A stretch of DNA of 64,000 bases, from the NCBI GenBank assembly GCA_905221605.1, contig CAJNDS010002850.1:116739-180738 (forward strand), in the 5' to 3' direction. Origin of the DNA: Symbiodinium natans (Eukaryota > Sar > Dinophyceae > Suessiales > Symbiodiniaceae). The notes under the pieces were generated by a model, which saw only the letters and a list, made by a program, of their open reading frames with translations, did no database searches and was not told the origin of the DNA. The position numbers and the translations under genes were made by a program. Position 1 is the first letter of the stretch; the number at the start of each line of letters is the position of its first letter. Positions 45,233-56,184 of this stretch are shown in pieces.

Positions 45233-45661
45233 CCCCCCCTCCCCCCCATATGCCGTATAAATATATATATATATATATGTATATAAGCTTGGTTTGTTGC
45301 ATTCTAGTGCCATGGACATGCACACCAGATAGATTTCTGTAGGGTTTCCATATTAATTAGTATAGCGTGTGTACATGAAATGTATTGCTGGCATTTCCAA
45401 TTTGGGTCCATAATAGTTGACGTGTCGACTATACATTGTCAGTGTGCTAGAAGAGCAGACAGACTTGTTTTGATTGTGTTTGGCTGGAAAATGTTATTCT
45501 AAACTAATTTCTTTGTAGAGAAATCATGGAAATTTCTTGCTTTCCCCCGTGTATTTTCACTGAAAAAAATGCAGCACCACCTGTGTTTTTTTACTTTTCA
45601 GTCAAATCTTGTTTTTTGTTTCTTTTTTTGATTTCATGATTCTGAAATCAAAAATTTCCAC

Positions 45662-45907
45662 CCAACATTTGATTTCAGGAATCTGAGATCAAATGTTGGC
45701 AATCTAATCTCTGATTTCAGATTTCTGAAATCAAACATTGCAACGAACCATTTGATTTCAGAAATCTGAAACCAAATGGTTCGTTACCGACATTTCATTT
45801 CAGAAATCTGAAATCAAATGTTTTAACCCAAATTTTAATTTCATAATTCTGAAATCAAATTTTGGGACCCAAATTATGATTTCAGAGTTCTGAAATCACA
45901 CAATGGG
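45662..45907. repeat. Tandem row of near-palindromic hairpins
   Basis: Hairpins of 36-44 bp lie one after another at 45662-45699, 45742-45785, 45789-45824, 45827-45866 and 45868-45907, with partial ones near 45710-45735 and 45630-45655. All share the core TGATTTCAG-AATCTGAAATCA. The outer arms differ from hairpin to hairpin but remain complementary within each one. Confidence 0.85.
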
Positions 45908-46336
45908 TTGAAAAAAACCAAATTCAGAAATCTGTCAACAACAATTCAAACACATTTTGGTGCGCCAATAAAAACCTGATGTTTATTTTTAAATTTTTGG
46001 CCAAAGATTTCTTGATTTCAGTATTTTCTTGCATTCTGGAACGCAAGAGAAATGCATAACATCAACTTATTCCAGCTGCTCAGCATAATTTTTCTTGACA
46101 CGATGTCTACATTTCTTCTTTCTTCTGCGGCAGAAAAAGTTCGTGGGCCCCACACATTAATGTGTGTAGACAACACATTCATGTACAAGTCACATACCAC
46201 ATCGTTTTGTACTTATCAATTTACTTGTGTTCACGTACATGTACATTGTACATGCTGACAGAGTCCAGCAAGTACACATGTACTTCTGTACATGCATGCA
46301 TGTATACACATACTTCAGTACATATGTACTTATTGC

Positions 46337-46508
46337 AAAGGAGGTGAAAAAAAAGCAGAAGCATGCATTGCAAGTGTGTGGGTTTTGCAAACAAGAATCG
46401 GCACTGTTCAATTCCAGTGGGTTGCTGGCTGAAACAAGTAGGAACATGACATGTCTTGCCTTGGTGTTGACCAGGTTTGTAGGCACGCATGAGCTTTCAA
46501 GCAGTTGA
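46337..46508 (+). pseudogene. Second coding-looking segment within TIR element
   Basis: A plus frame with basic start and a CxxC pair (KEVKKKQKHALQVCGFCKQE, then TSRNMTCLALVLTRFVG) stands out from AT-rich surroundings. A pyrimidine tract with TTTTGGACAG near 46540-46550 looks like a 3' splice site for a following piece. No family is recognised. Confidence 0.3.
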
Positions 46509-46868
46509 TTTAAACTGTTTTCTTCTTGCTCTTTCTGATTTTGGACAGCCTTTGGAGGCTTGTTTTTTTTCTGTGAGGCGGGCCACTTTTTTTGTTTCAC
46601 CTGCTGTGTTTCAAAACATCGATTGGCCAATTGGCCATGTTGCATGCCTGTCTCACCACTTTTCTAGAGTTGCTGCTCCACTTTTGACTCTACATTTGCT
46701 GCTTGCATTATAACGGTTTCAGGCACTTACTAATTGAGGTAAACCCTTAGCTAAATCACTAGATAAGTGATTCGTTAGTGACATACTAACTGTTTACTAA
46801 ACTGTTCAGTTAAACCAGCTAAACATGCTAGTAACCATTTAGTAACTCTGTTAACCGTGTTAAGTCAT

Positions 46869-46892
46869 TACTAAACACAGGGCCCATCTAAG
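46869..46892 (-). repeat. Right terminal inverted repeat
   Basis: 24 bp, exact inverse of 44402-44425. Confidence 0.92.
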
Positions 46893-48103
46893 TGATCCCC
46901 TCGTGAAGATCGCCCGCATCAGGTTCTCGCGATTGAATGATGGCAGTGCTTCACCACTTCTGTACATGGAGTGATATTACTCACTTCTACCGAATGTCTT
47001 CAAGTGCCACCTACTTTCGTTTGCCGAGTATCCGCCAAGCCATCAAGAGAGATCCGCATTTTTTGCGACTCGCGGCTTCGCCTTCGTAACATACAACGAT
47101 GTTGGCGCACACACGCACACACATCGCGACAAGCATTTGCAGTATAATTATGCATGACGGTCCATTGCTGTACTGCTACTATGAATGAAAACAACAATCC
47201 GCCGAGGCCTCGGGCCGGAGGTGTATAGGTTGTCAGAACAGGCACCCCCCTCCAAATCCTCCCCCCACACCCAAAGCCCTTTTTCGGACCCCTTTTTTTT
47301 GCCTCAAATGGGTGCCCCCCCTGGGAAACCGCAAGCGGACGGTTCGCCAGGACCAGAGGAAGTTGAAGCCCCTCCCACCCGTTTTCCCTACCCACCGCCT
47401 CCCACCCCCCACCCCCCCCCCCCACCCCCCCCCCCCAGCCCCCCCACCCCCCCGACCCCCCCCCCCCTACCCCCCCCCCCCCCACCCCCACCCCTCCCCC
47501 CGTTTCCCCTGCCCCCCCCCCTTTTGAGGGTGGCTCAACCCTACCCCAAAAAAACCCCAAAGCTTGAGCCCTAAGCCCTCAATCCTAAACTAACCCTCAA
47601 CCCTAAACCCCAAACCATAAAACAATAAACCCGGAACCAACCCGTATTGCTTGGGGTCCAGCGAGTTGGGCGCTGTGGAATCACCATGCTCACGCGGATG
47701 CGCTGGGCCGGGCCGAGGCGGGTCGCGTAGCGTTAAAATTACCGCTAGCAATACGATTCCTCGTTATCATCATCTTATTCTTCGTCCTCTCATATTGCTC
47801 TTCTTCATCTTCCATGGATGCCTTGCAAGGCTCCGAAAGGATCCCTAAAGCGCCTCGAAAGGAAGGCTCCGCGGAACCCTGACACCGTTTGCTTTACCGA
47901 TTGGCCTCATTGGGCAAATTGACCGTGTCGACCTTCTTTGCTTCTTCGTTGATCTTGTTCGCTTTACCATTTGAGCTTGTTGGCTTTGCCGTTTGATATT
48001 ATTTAGGGTTTCAGCACAGATTCTCCAACCCTGTGAGCCCCTTTTTTTGACGTGGCGCAGACTACCCGATCGCTTGCCCAGGCGCGCAGAATCCTCAGAA
48101 CCC
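46893..48103. other. Spacer with long C-rich tract
   Basis: Poly-C with scattered A and T runs from about 47397 to 47520 (G-rich on the minus strand). Telomere-like scraps appear at 47575-47640. Otherwise the sequence is unique without a recognised gene. Proline-rich and glycine-rich open frames here are composition artefacts. Confidence 0.6.
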
Positions 48104-48204
48104 TAAGCCCTAAACCCCTAAACCCCTAAACCCCTAAACCCCTAAACCCCTAAACCCCTAAACCCCTAAACCCCTAAACCCCTAAACCCTAAACCCTAAA
48201 CCAG
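48104..48204 (-). repeat. CCCCTAAA octamer array
   Basis: About ten CCCCTAAA octamers followed by three CCCTAAA heptamers. It is the complement of the octamer type seen at 27603-27720. Confidence 0.95.
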
Positions 48205-48322
48205 CGGGAGTCCGCTTTTTGTTTCGTAGGGGTGTGTACCTCACTCTCTCATCCCCAATTCCTTACGTGGGTCTTGGCAAAACTGGGCTCAATTGGATTT
48301 AAGCTGAGGGCCTTAGGATTGA

Positions 48323-48412
48323 GGGTTCAGGGTTTAGGGTTTAGGGTTTAGGGTTTAGGGCTTGGGGCTTGGGGCTTGGGGCTTAGGGCTTAGGGCTTAG
48401 GGCTTAGAGGTA
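48323..48412 (+). repeat. TTTAGGG then GGGCTTG/GGGCTTA array
   Basis: Four TTTAGGG heptamers (to 48358) switch to heptamers CTTGGGG (four) and CTTAGGG (three or four). Confidence 0.92.
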
Positions 48413-49207
48413 GATGGCACCCTTTCAGGTGCTACTTGTCTGCTTCTCAACGCTGGGCTATCCGGCTGCTATTGGCTACGTCTTGTGCACCATTTCAACA
48501 GCGGGTACTCATACACTGGGTCGGTTTTCGAATCCGCGGAGGAGTGTAACCGGTACGACACAAAATGAACACCCAATTCTGCCGCCTCCACCTACCCCTT
48601 CCCCCCCCTACTCCTACCCTCTCCCCAACCCCCTCGGCTCACCAGCCCATCCCTGGCCTCGCCACAGTGGCGGCAGGCCGCGGGCGAGGTGGGTCGCACA
48701 GCGTTCAATTTAAGTTCTGTTCCCTGAAAAGACCTTTCCTACACACGCGCTGCTTCTCGAGCGCCCTCCCGAAAGTGCCCGTCAGAAACTAGAATATATT
48801 CCTTGCGGCTGAAGGCATGAAAAGACTACAGCTTGGATCTAACCTATGTTGGATCCAAGGATACTCGAGCCGCAAAGCCAACTCCGGCAATCCTTTTTGA
48901 CGAAAAGAGGCTTGATGTCTGCGGGCCTACCTTCCCCAAGACCCCTACACCCTCAACCCTCAGCCCTAAAATGAAATCCCCGGGCAGTCCTTTTCTGAAA
49001 GTGGCTTCAGTTCAATGTCGATGGAAGGTCGCGGTTTCCCAGCAGCCTAGAAATAGAAGGTGTCTCATGAAACTAGGCCCGAGAGGAACCCAAAATTTGA
49101 AGGAAATCTGGGTCCTACTAGACGGAACACGAACCCCAAACAGGATTAAGAATCCACTTCGTTGAGGTCTACTCCAGGCATACATGTGCGTGATCCCCGG
49201 CGCTAAT
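48413..49207. other. Unique spacer
   Basis: A 25 bp stretch resembling 47709-47740 (GGCGAGG-GGGTCGC-AGCGTT words) recurs at 48680-48713. A 110-codon open frame at 48833-49165 lacks motifs. Confidence 0.4.
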
Positions 49208-49262
49208 CAAACCCTAAACCCTAAACCCTAAACCCTATACCCTAAACCCTAAACCCTACGCC
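49208..49262 (-). repeat. CCCTAAA array
   Basis: About seven units, one with CCCTATA. Confidence 0.92.
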
Positions 49263-49612
49263 CGGGTCCCACTAAATTCTGGTTCCTTTCGACCCGGAGC
49301 CTTGAACCCCGAAACCCTGAACGCTACTACATTGAGCAGTTGTCTAGATTCGGTTCCCCTTTTTGCCTTTTTGGCAACCTAATTGAGAGAACCACCGAAA
49401 TGTATACACAGGGGGCATAGCCAAAAAGCCCCCTGATTTTCAGACCCCCATGTCTGCAATGTCCAAGCGCTTTCGGGTTTAGAGTTTCGGGCTTCGGGAT
49501 AATGAGATTGTACTGTTTGGGGTATATTGGGGGTACCCCTGTTGAGGGATATTCCCAAATGGCATTGCTTCCGTCCCCTTATGCGCACCGCTGTCCACCT
49601 GGGGACTGCTGC
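49263..49612. other. Unique spacer
   Basis: No gene recognised; leads into the satellite region. Confidence 0.4.
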
Positions 49613-49713
49613 GTCCGACATGCAAGGTTGGGTTTTCGAGATGCAAAGCGCGCGCCCGAGATGCATGGCACCAAGCCGTTTGCATCTCGAAAACCCAACC
49701 TTGCGTGTCGGAC
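49613..49713. repeat. 35 bp inverted repeat at the head of the satellite
   Basis: Arms 49613-49647 and 49679-49713 are inverted copies with one mismatch. The shared core is TTTGCATCTCGAAAACCCA, the same motif that recurs through the satellite. The loop of 31 bp contains GCGCGCGCCC. Confidence 0.9.
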
Positions 49714-52700
49714 CAGGATTCTATTATCCAGAGAAAATTCCTCCCTCTCTCTTTACTTTTAATAGGATGTCCTCCACCGGCTCAGCAGTTTGCATCTCGA
49801 AAACCCACCTGTGCCGGTCCGACCCAGATTTTACTATTTACTATTTTACTATTTTACTATTTTACTAATTTTACGGGAAATCGGGAGTTTGCATCTCGAA
49901 AACCCACCTGTGCCGGTTGGACCCAGAAATTACCGCTTTACTGATTTCGCGCGAAATCCAGAGAAAATCCCCCCCTCTCTCTTTACTTTTAATAGGATTT
50001 CCTCCACGGGCTCAGCAGTTTGCATCTCGAAAACCCACCTGTGCCGGTCCGACCCAGATTTTACTATTTTACTATTTTACTATTTTACTATTTTACTATT
50101 TTACTATTTTACTATTTTACGAATTTTACGGGAAATCGGGAGTTTGCATCTCGAACACCCACCTGTGCCGGTTGGACCCAGAAATTACCGCTTTACTGAT
50201 TTCGCGCGAAATCCAGAAAAAGAACTCCTCCCTGTCTCTTTACTTTTAATAGGATTTCCTCCACGGGCTCAGCAGTTTGCATCTCGAAAACCCACCTGTT
50301 CTGGCAGATTTTACTATTTTACTATTTTACTATTTTACTATTTTACTATTTTACTATTTTACGAATTTACGAATTTTACGGGAAATCGGGAGTTTGCATC
50401 TCGAAAACCCACCTGTGCCGGTTGGACCCAGAATTTACCGCTTCACTGATTTCGCGCGAAATCCAGAGAAAATTCTTCCCTCTCTCTTTACTTTTAATAG
50501 GATTTCCTCCACGGGCTCAGCAGTTTGCATCTCGAAATCCCACCTGTGCCGGTCCGACCCAGATTTTACTATTTTACTATTTTACGATTTTACGATTTTA
50601 CGATTTTACGATTTTACGATTTTACGATTTTACTATTTTACTATTTTACTATTTTACTATTTTACTATTTTACTATTTTACTATTTTACTATTTTACTAT
50701 TTTACTATTTTACTATTTTACTATTTTACTATTTTACTAGTTTACTAGTTTACTATTTTACTATTTTACTATTTACTATTTTACTATTTTACTATTTTAC
50801 TATTTTACTATTTTACTATTTTACTATTTTACTATTTTACTATTTTACTATTTTACTATTTTACTACTTTACTATTTTACTAATTTTACAGGAAATCGGG
50901 AGTTTGCATCTCGAAAACCCACCTGTGCCGGTCGGACCCAGAATTTACCGCTTTACTGATTTCGCGCGAAATCTAGAGAAAATTCCTCCCTCTCTCTTTA
51001 CTTTTAGCAGGATTTCCTTCACGAGCTCAGCAGTTTGCATCTCGAAAACCCACCTGTGCCGGTCCGACCCAGATTTTACTATTTTACTATTTTGCTATTT
51101 TACTATTTTACTATTTTACTATTTTACTATTTTACTATTGTACTATTTTACTATTTTACTATTTTACTATTTTACTATTTTACTATTTTACTATTTTACT
51201 ATTTTACTATTTTACTATTCTACGAATTTACGAATTTTACGGGAAATCGGGAGTTTGCATCTCGAACACCCACCTGTGCCGGTTGGACCCAGAAATTACC
51301 GCTTTACTGATTTCGCGCGAAATCCAGAGAAAACTCCTCCCTGTCTCTTTACTTTAATAGGATTTCCTCCACGGGCTCAGCAGTTTGCATCTCGAAAACC
51401 CACCTGTGCCGGTCCGACCCAGATTTTACCATTTTGCTATTTTAATTATTTTACGGAAAATCGGGAGTTTGCATCTCGAAAACCCACCTGTGCCGGTTGG
51501 ACCCAGAAATTACCGCTTGACTGATTTCGCGCGAAATCCAGAGAAAATTCCTCCGTGTCTCTTTACTTTTAATAGGATTTCCTCCACGGGCTCAGCAGTT
51601 TGCATCTCGAAAACCCACCTGTGCCGGTCCGACCCAGATTTTACTATTTTACTATTTTACTAATTTTACGGGAAATCGGGAGTTGGCATCTGGAAAACCC
51701 ACCTGTGCCGGTTGGACCCAGAAATTACCCCTTCACTGATTTCGCGCGAAATCTAGAGAAAATTCCTCCCTCTCTCTTTACTTTTAACAGGATTTCCTTC
51801 ACGAGCTCAGCAGTTTGCATCTCGAAAACCCACCTGTGCCGGTCCGACCCAGATGTTACTTTTTTACTATTTTACTATTTTACTATTTTACTATTTTACT
51901 ATTTTACTATTTTACTATTTTACTATTTTACTATTTTACTATTTTACTATTTACTATTTTACTATTTTACTATTTTACTATTTTACTATTTTACTATTTT
52001 ACTATTTTACGAATTTACGAATTTACGAATTTTACGGGAAATCGGGAGTTTGCATCTCGAACACCCACCTGTGCCGGTTGGACCCAGAATTTACCGCTTT
52101 ACTGATTTCGCGCGAAATCCAGAGAAAACTCCTCCCTGTCTCTTTACTTTAATAGGATTTCCTCCACGGGCTCAGCAGTTTGCATCTCGAAAACCCACCT
52201 GTGCCGGTCCGACCCAGATTTTACATTTTACTATTTTATTATTTTACGGAAAATCGGGAGTTTGCATCTCGAAAACCCACCTGTGCCGGTTGGACCCAGA
52301 AATTACCGCTTGACTGATTTCGCGCGAAATCCAGAGAAAATTCCTCCGTGTCTCTTTACTTTTAATAGGATTTCCTCCACGGGCTCAGCAGTTTGCATCT
52401 CGAAAACCCACCTGTGCCGGTCCGACCCAGATTTTACTATTTTACTATTTTACTAATTTTACGGGAAATCGGGAGTTGGCATCTCGAAAACCCACCTGTG
52501 CCGGTTGGACCCAGAAATTACCGCTTGACTGATTTCGCGCGAAATCTAAAAAAAATTCCTCCCTGTCTTTTTACTTTTAATAGGATTTCCTCCACGGGCT
52601 CAGCATTTTGCATCTCAAAACCCACCTGTGCCGGTCCGACCCAGATTTTACTATTTTACTATTTTACTATTTTACTATTTTACTATTTTACTATTTTACT

Positions 52701-54650
52701 ATTTTACTATTTTACTACTTTACTACTTTACTATTTTACTATTTTACTATTTTACTATTTTACTATTTTACTATTTTGCTATTTTACTAATTTTACGGGA
52801 AATCGGGAGTTTGCATCTCGAAAACCCACCTGTGCCGGTTGGACCCAGAAATTACCGCTTGACTGATTTCGCGCGAAATCCAGAAAAAAACTCCTCCCTG
52901 TCTCTTTACTTTTAATAGGATTTCCTCCACGGGCTCAGCAGTTTGCATCTCGAAAACCCACCTGTTCTGGCAGATTTTACTATTTTACTATTTTACTATT
53001 TTACTAATTTTACGGGAAATCGGGAGTTTGCATCTCGAAAACCCACCTGTGCCGGTTGGACCCAGAATTTACCGCTTCACTGATTTCGCGCGAAATCCAG
53101 AGAAAATTCCTCCCTCTCTCTTTACTTTTAATAGGATTTCCTCCACGGGCTCAGCAGTTTGCATATCGAAAACCCACCTGCGCCGGTTGGACCCAGATGT
53201 TACTATTTTGCTATTTTACTATTTTACTATTTTACTATTTTACTATTTTACTATTTTACTATTTTACTATTTTACTATTTTACTACTATTTTACTATTTT
53301 ACTATTTTACTATTTTACTATTTTACTAATTTTACGGGAAATCGGGAGTTTGTATCTCGAAAACCCACCTGTGCCGGTTGGACCCAGAAATTACCGCTTT
53401 CCTGATTTCGCGCGAAATCCAGAGAAAGTCTCCCTCTCTCTTTACTTTTTATAGGATTTCCTCCACGGGCTCAGCAGTTTGCATCTCGAAAACCCACCTG
53501 TGCCGTTCCGACCCAGATTTTACGATTTTACTATTTTACTATTTTACTATTTTACTATTTTACTATTTTACTATTTTACTATTTTACTATTTTACTATTT
53601 TACTATTTTACTATTTTACTATTTTACTATTTTACTATTTTACTATTTTACTATTTTACGATTTTACTATTTTACTATTTTACTATTTTACTATTTTACT
53701 ATTGTACTATTTTACTATTTTACTATTTTACTATTTTACTATTTTACTATTTTACTATTTTACTATTTTACTATTTTGCTATTTTACTATTTTACTACTT
53801 TATTAATTTTACGGGAAATCGGGAGTTTGCATCTCGAAAACCCACCTGTGCCGGTTGGACCCAGAATTTACCGCTTTACTGATTTCGCGCGAAATCCAGA
53901 GAAAATTCCTCCCTCTCTCTTTACTTTTAATAAGATTTCCTCCACGGGCTCAGCAGTTTGCATCTCGAAAACCCACCTGTGCCGGTCCGACCCAGATTTT
54001 CCTATTTTACTATTTTACTATTTTACTATTTTACGATTTTACGATTTTACTATTTTACTATTTTACTATTTTACTATTTTACTATTTTACTATTTTACTA
54101 TTTTACTATTTTACTATTTTACTATTTTACTATTTTACAATTGTACTATTTTACTATTTTACTACTTTATTAATTTTACGGGAAATCGGGAGTTTACATC
54201 TCGAAAACCCACCTGTGCCGGTTGGACCCAGAATTTACCCCTTTTCCTGATTTCGCGCGAAATCCAGAGAAAATTCCTCCCTCTCTCTTTATGTGCCGGT
54301 CCGACCCAGATTTTACTATTTTACTATTTTACTATTTTACTATTTTACTATTTTACTATTTTACTATTTTACTATTTTACTATTTTACTATTTTACTATT
54401 TTACTATTTTACTATTTTACTATTTTACTATTTTACTATTTTACTATTTTACTCATTTTACGGGAAATCGGGAGTTTGCATCTCGAAAACCCACCTGTGC
54501 CGGTTGGACCCAGAATTTACCACTTTACTGATTTCGCGCGAAATCCAGAGAAAATTCCTCTTTCTCTCTTTACTTGTAATAAGATTTCCTCCACGGCCTC
54601 AGCGGTTTACATCTCGAAAACCCACCTGTGCCGGTTGGACCCAGGTTTTA
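49679..54650 (+). repeat. Compound satellite: conserved block plus variable 8 bp tracts
   Basis: Roughly sixteen units repeat. Each has a constant part of about 215 bp holding two copies of TTTGCATCTCGAAAACCCA, the alternatives GTGCCGGTTGGACCC and GTGCCGGTCCGACCC, and a perfect 16 bp palindrome GATTTCGCGCGAAATC. A tract of the octamer TTTTACTA (variants TTTTACGA) of 1 to about 45 units separates them. Unit starts are spaced from 215 to about 650 bp, almost all of the variation being tract length. Long plus-strand open frames (for example 50277-51524) arise because the octamer has no stop on that strand; they are not genes. Confidence 0.97.
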
Positions 54651-55245
54651 CTACGTTTTACTATTTTACTATTTTTACGCGAAATCACCTACCTTTGCAT
54701 GTGGGACCCCAAGAAAGTTTGCATCTCGAAAACCTACCTTGGCATGTCGGACCCCCAATTTGCATGTCGGACAGAGGGATCCCCCCCACCTGCCGCTTGA
54801 CAACTGCCACAGTCCAGCCCGTGTTTTTCCAAACTCCTAAACCCTAAACCCGCAACCCCCCACCCCAAAAAAAATGTAAAGAAATAAAGAATAATAGTAG
54901 AAATAATAGTAATAATAATAGTAAAAACAAAAATACTAATAGTAAAAATAATAATATTATTATTCTAATAATAATAATAATAATAAACACAGTGTATATA
55001 TATATACACATATATGTATATATATATATATGTATATATGGTACCCCCCCCCAAAAAAAAAAAAAAGTTCGCAGCATGGCATGACGGCAAGAAACGGCTT
55101 AGAATCGATTTTACTCCAACGCCCATAGCAAAAAGCAGCGAGCGGCTTCAAAATCGATTTTGATCCCCCTCCAGCACCAATGAACTGGAAGTAGGGTGGC
55201 TTGGAATCGGTTCCAATCCAGTGGTCCAAAAGCTCGGCCTGGACC
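54651..55245. repeat. Satellite edge, (AATAATAGT)n and (TA)n tracts
   Basis: Diverged satellite scraps run to about 54775, with CCCTAAA at 54836-54852. AATAAT/AGTAATA repeats at about 54880-54990 and TA-rich repeats at 54997-55038 follow, then a C run and A run at 55044-55066. No gene. Confidence 0.85.
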
Positions 55246-55290
55246 AGTTTAGGGTTTAGGGTTTAGGGTATAGGGTTTAGGCTTTAGGCT
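55246..55290 (+). repeat. Short TTTAGGG block
   Basis: Three or four units followed by GCTTTAG variants. Confidence 0.85.
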
Positions 55291-56184
55291 TTAGAATCTG
55301 AAGTTCGAATCGAGTTCCAGCCCCTGGCGTGAATATCTTCAAGAGCCCTGGCTGGGTTGAATACCGCCACCCTCTGTGAAGTTTCCAACAAACGACCCTT
55401 CCGAGCTGGTTGCTGGCTTCAGCATTCCTCTACTCAGCCTTGGCATCTGGAATTGTAGCATCCTCCACCCAGACCTGGCCTCCTTCATACATGCGGGTTT
55501 GCGAAAATAGGGGACCCCCAGAAAAGAGCCCCAACTAGTAGGATTCCCTGGAAATAAGGACCCCAATAAGGTACCCCACATCCTCAATCCCAAACGTAGC
55601 TAGATGAACCCGGCATGTTTGTTCCGTGAGTCTCGGTGTGGTTTGTTCAATGCCGGGTTGTCCAAGAGCATAGAGGATGAGCGTCGGGGTTCAGGCGCAT
55701 GACTAAATCGCACACTTTCTGAAGGCCCCTTCACATGCAAATTATTTAACTCACCTGCCATATTTACATTGTTCAGTTCGGGGGGGGAGAACAACATAAT
55801 CTAAAATAACTTAAATCTTGAAAGCGGGGGGCAGCTCCTTCCTTCTGGGGGAAATGAGAAGAATCAAATAATTTTCATATGAACGCCCCTATTTACATCT
55901 GAAGGCCCCCTCAGATTTAACGTATTTACCTTATCTAAGTCTCCTTGCGGGAGCGGACCAGGACCCCCTTTCAGGATTTAGATTTTGCAAATCCGAAATT
56001 GTTTAGACATACTTAATTCCCTCCCCGAATTAAATAGTTTAAATATGAAGGCCCTATTTAAATGTCAAGGCTCCTCTATATTCAACATTTGTAAATTACA
56101 TAATTCTCCTCCCTCAATAGTTTAAATATGAAGGCTCGCTACCGTCTGAGTTGATCTGTGACATAGAGAGGCAAATCTGCGAAT
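55291..56184. other. Unique spacer, AT-rich second half
   Basis: The words TAGTTTAAATATGAAGGC occur twice (near 56034 and 56116), and TTTACAT/GAAGGCCCC words recur from 55725. No gene is seen. Confidence 0.45.

Larger units (their letters stand above)
44402..46892. mobile_element. 2.49 kb AT-rich element with perfect 24 bp TIRs
   Basis: The ends 44402-44425 and 46869-46892 are perfect 24 bp inverted repeats sharing CTTAGATGGGCCCTGTG. Inside each end lies a zone of about 160-170 bp rich in TTAGTTA/GTTAAC-type words that are again roughly inverted. The whole island is AT-rich and lacks telomere-type repeats, in sharp contrast to its GC-rich flanks. The dinucleotide TG stands on both sides (44400-44401 and 46893-46894) and may be a 2 bp target duplication. 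No transposase was recognised. The interior holds two exon-like pieces, a TA microsatellite (45257-45285) and a row of hairpins (45662-45907). It is most likely a non-autonomous DNA transposon, possibly carrying captured host sequence. Confidence 0.75.

Noticed and set aside
47000-47574. Glycine-rich (minus) and proline-rich (plus) open frames
   Set aside because: They follow from the C-rich tract and have no other protein-like sequence.
50277-51524. 415-codon plus-strand open frame (and similar ones across 49.8-54.8 kb)
   Set aside because: It is produced by the TTTTACTA octamer, which has no stop codon on the plus strand. The deduced YYFTILLF repeat is an artefact of the satellite.
49679-54650. 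CRISPR-like array (repeats with variable spacers)
   Set aside because: The variable parts are simple octamer tracts, not unique spacers, the repeats are too long, and the genome is eukaryotic.
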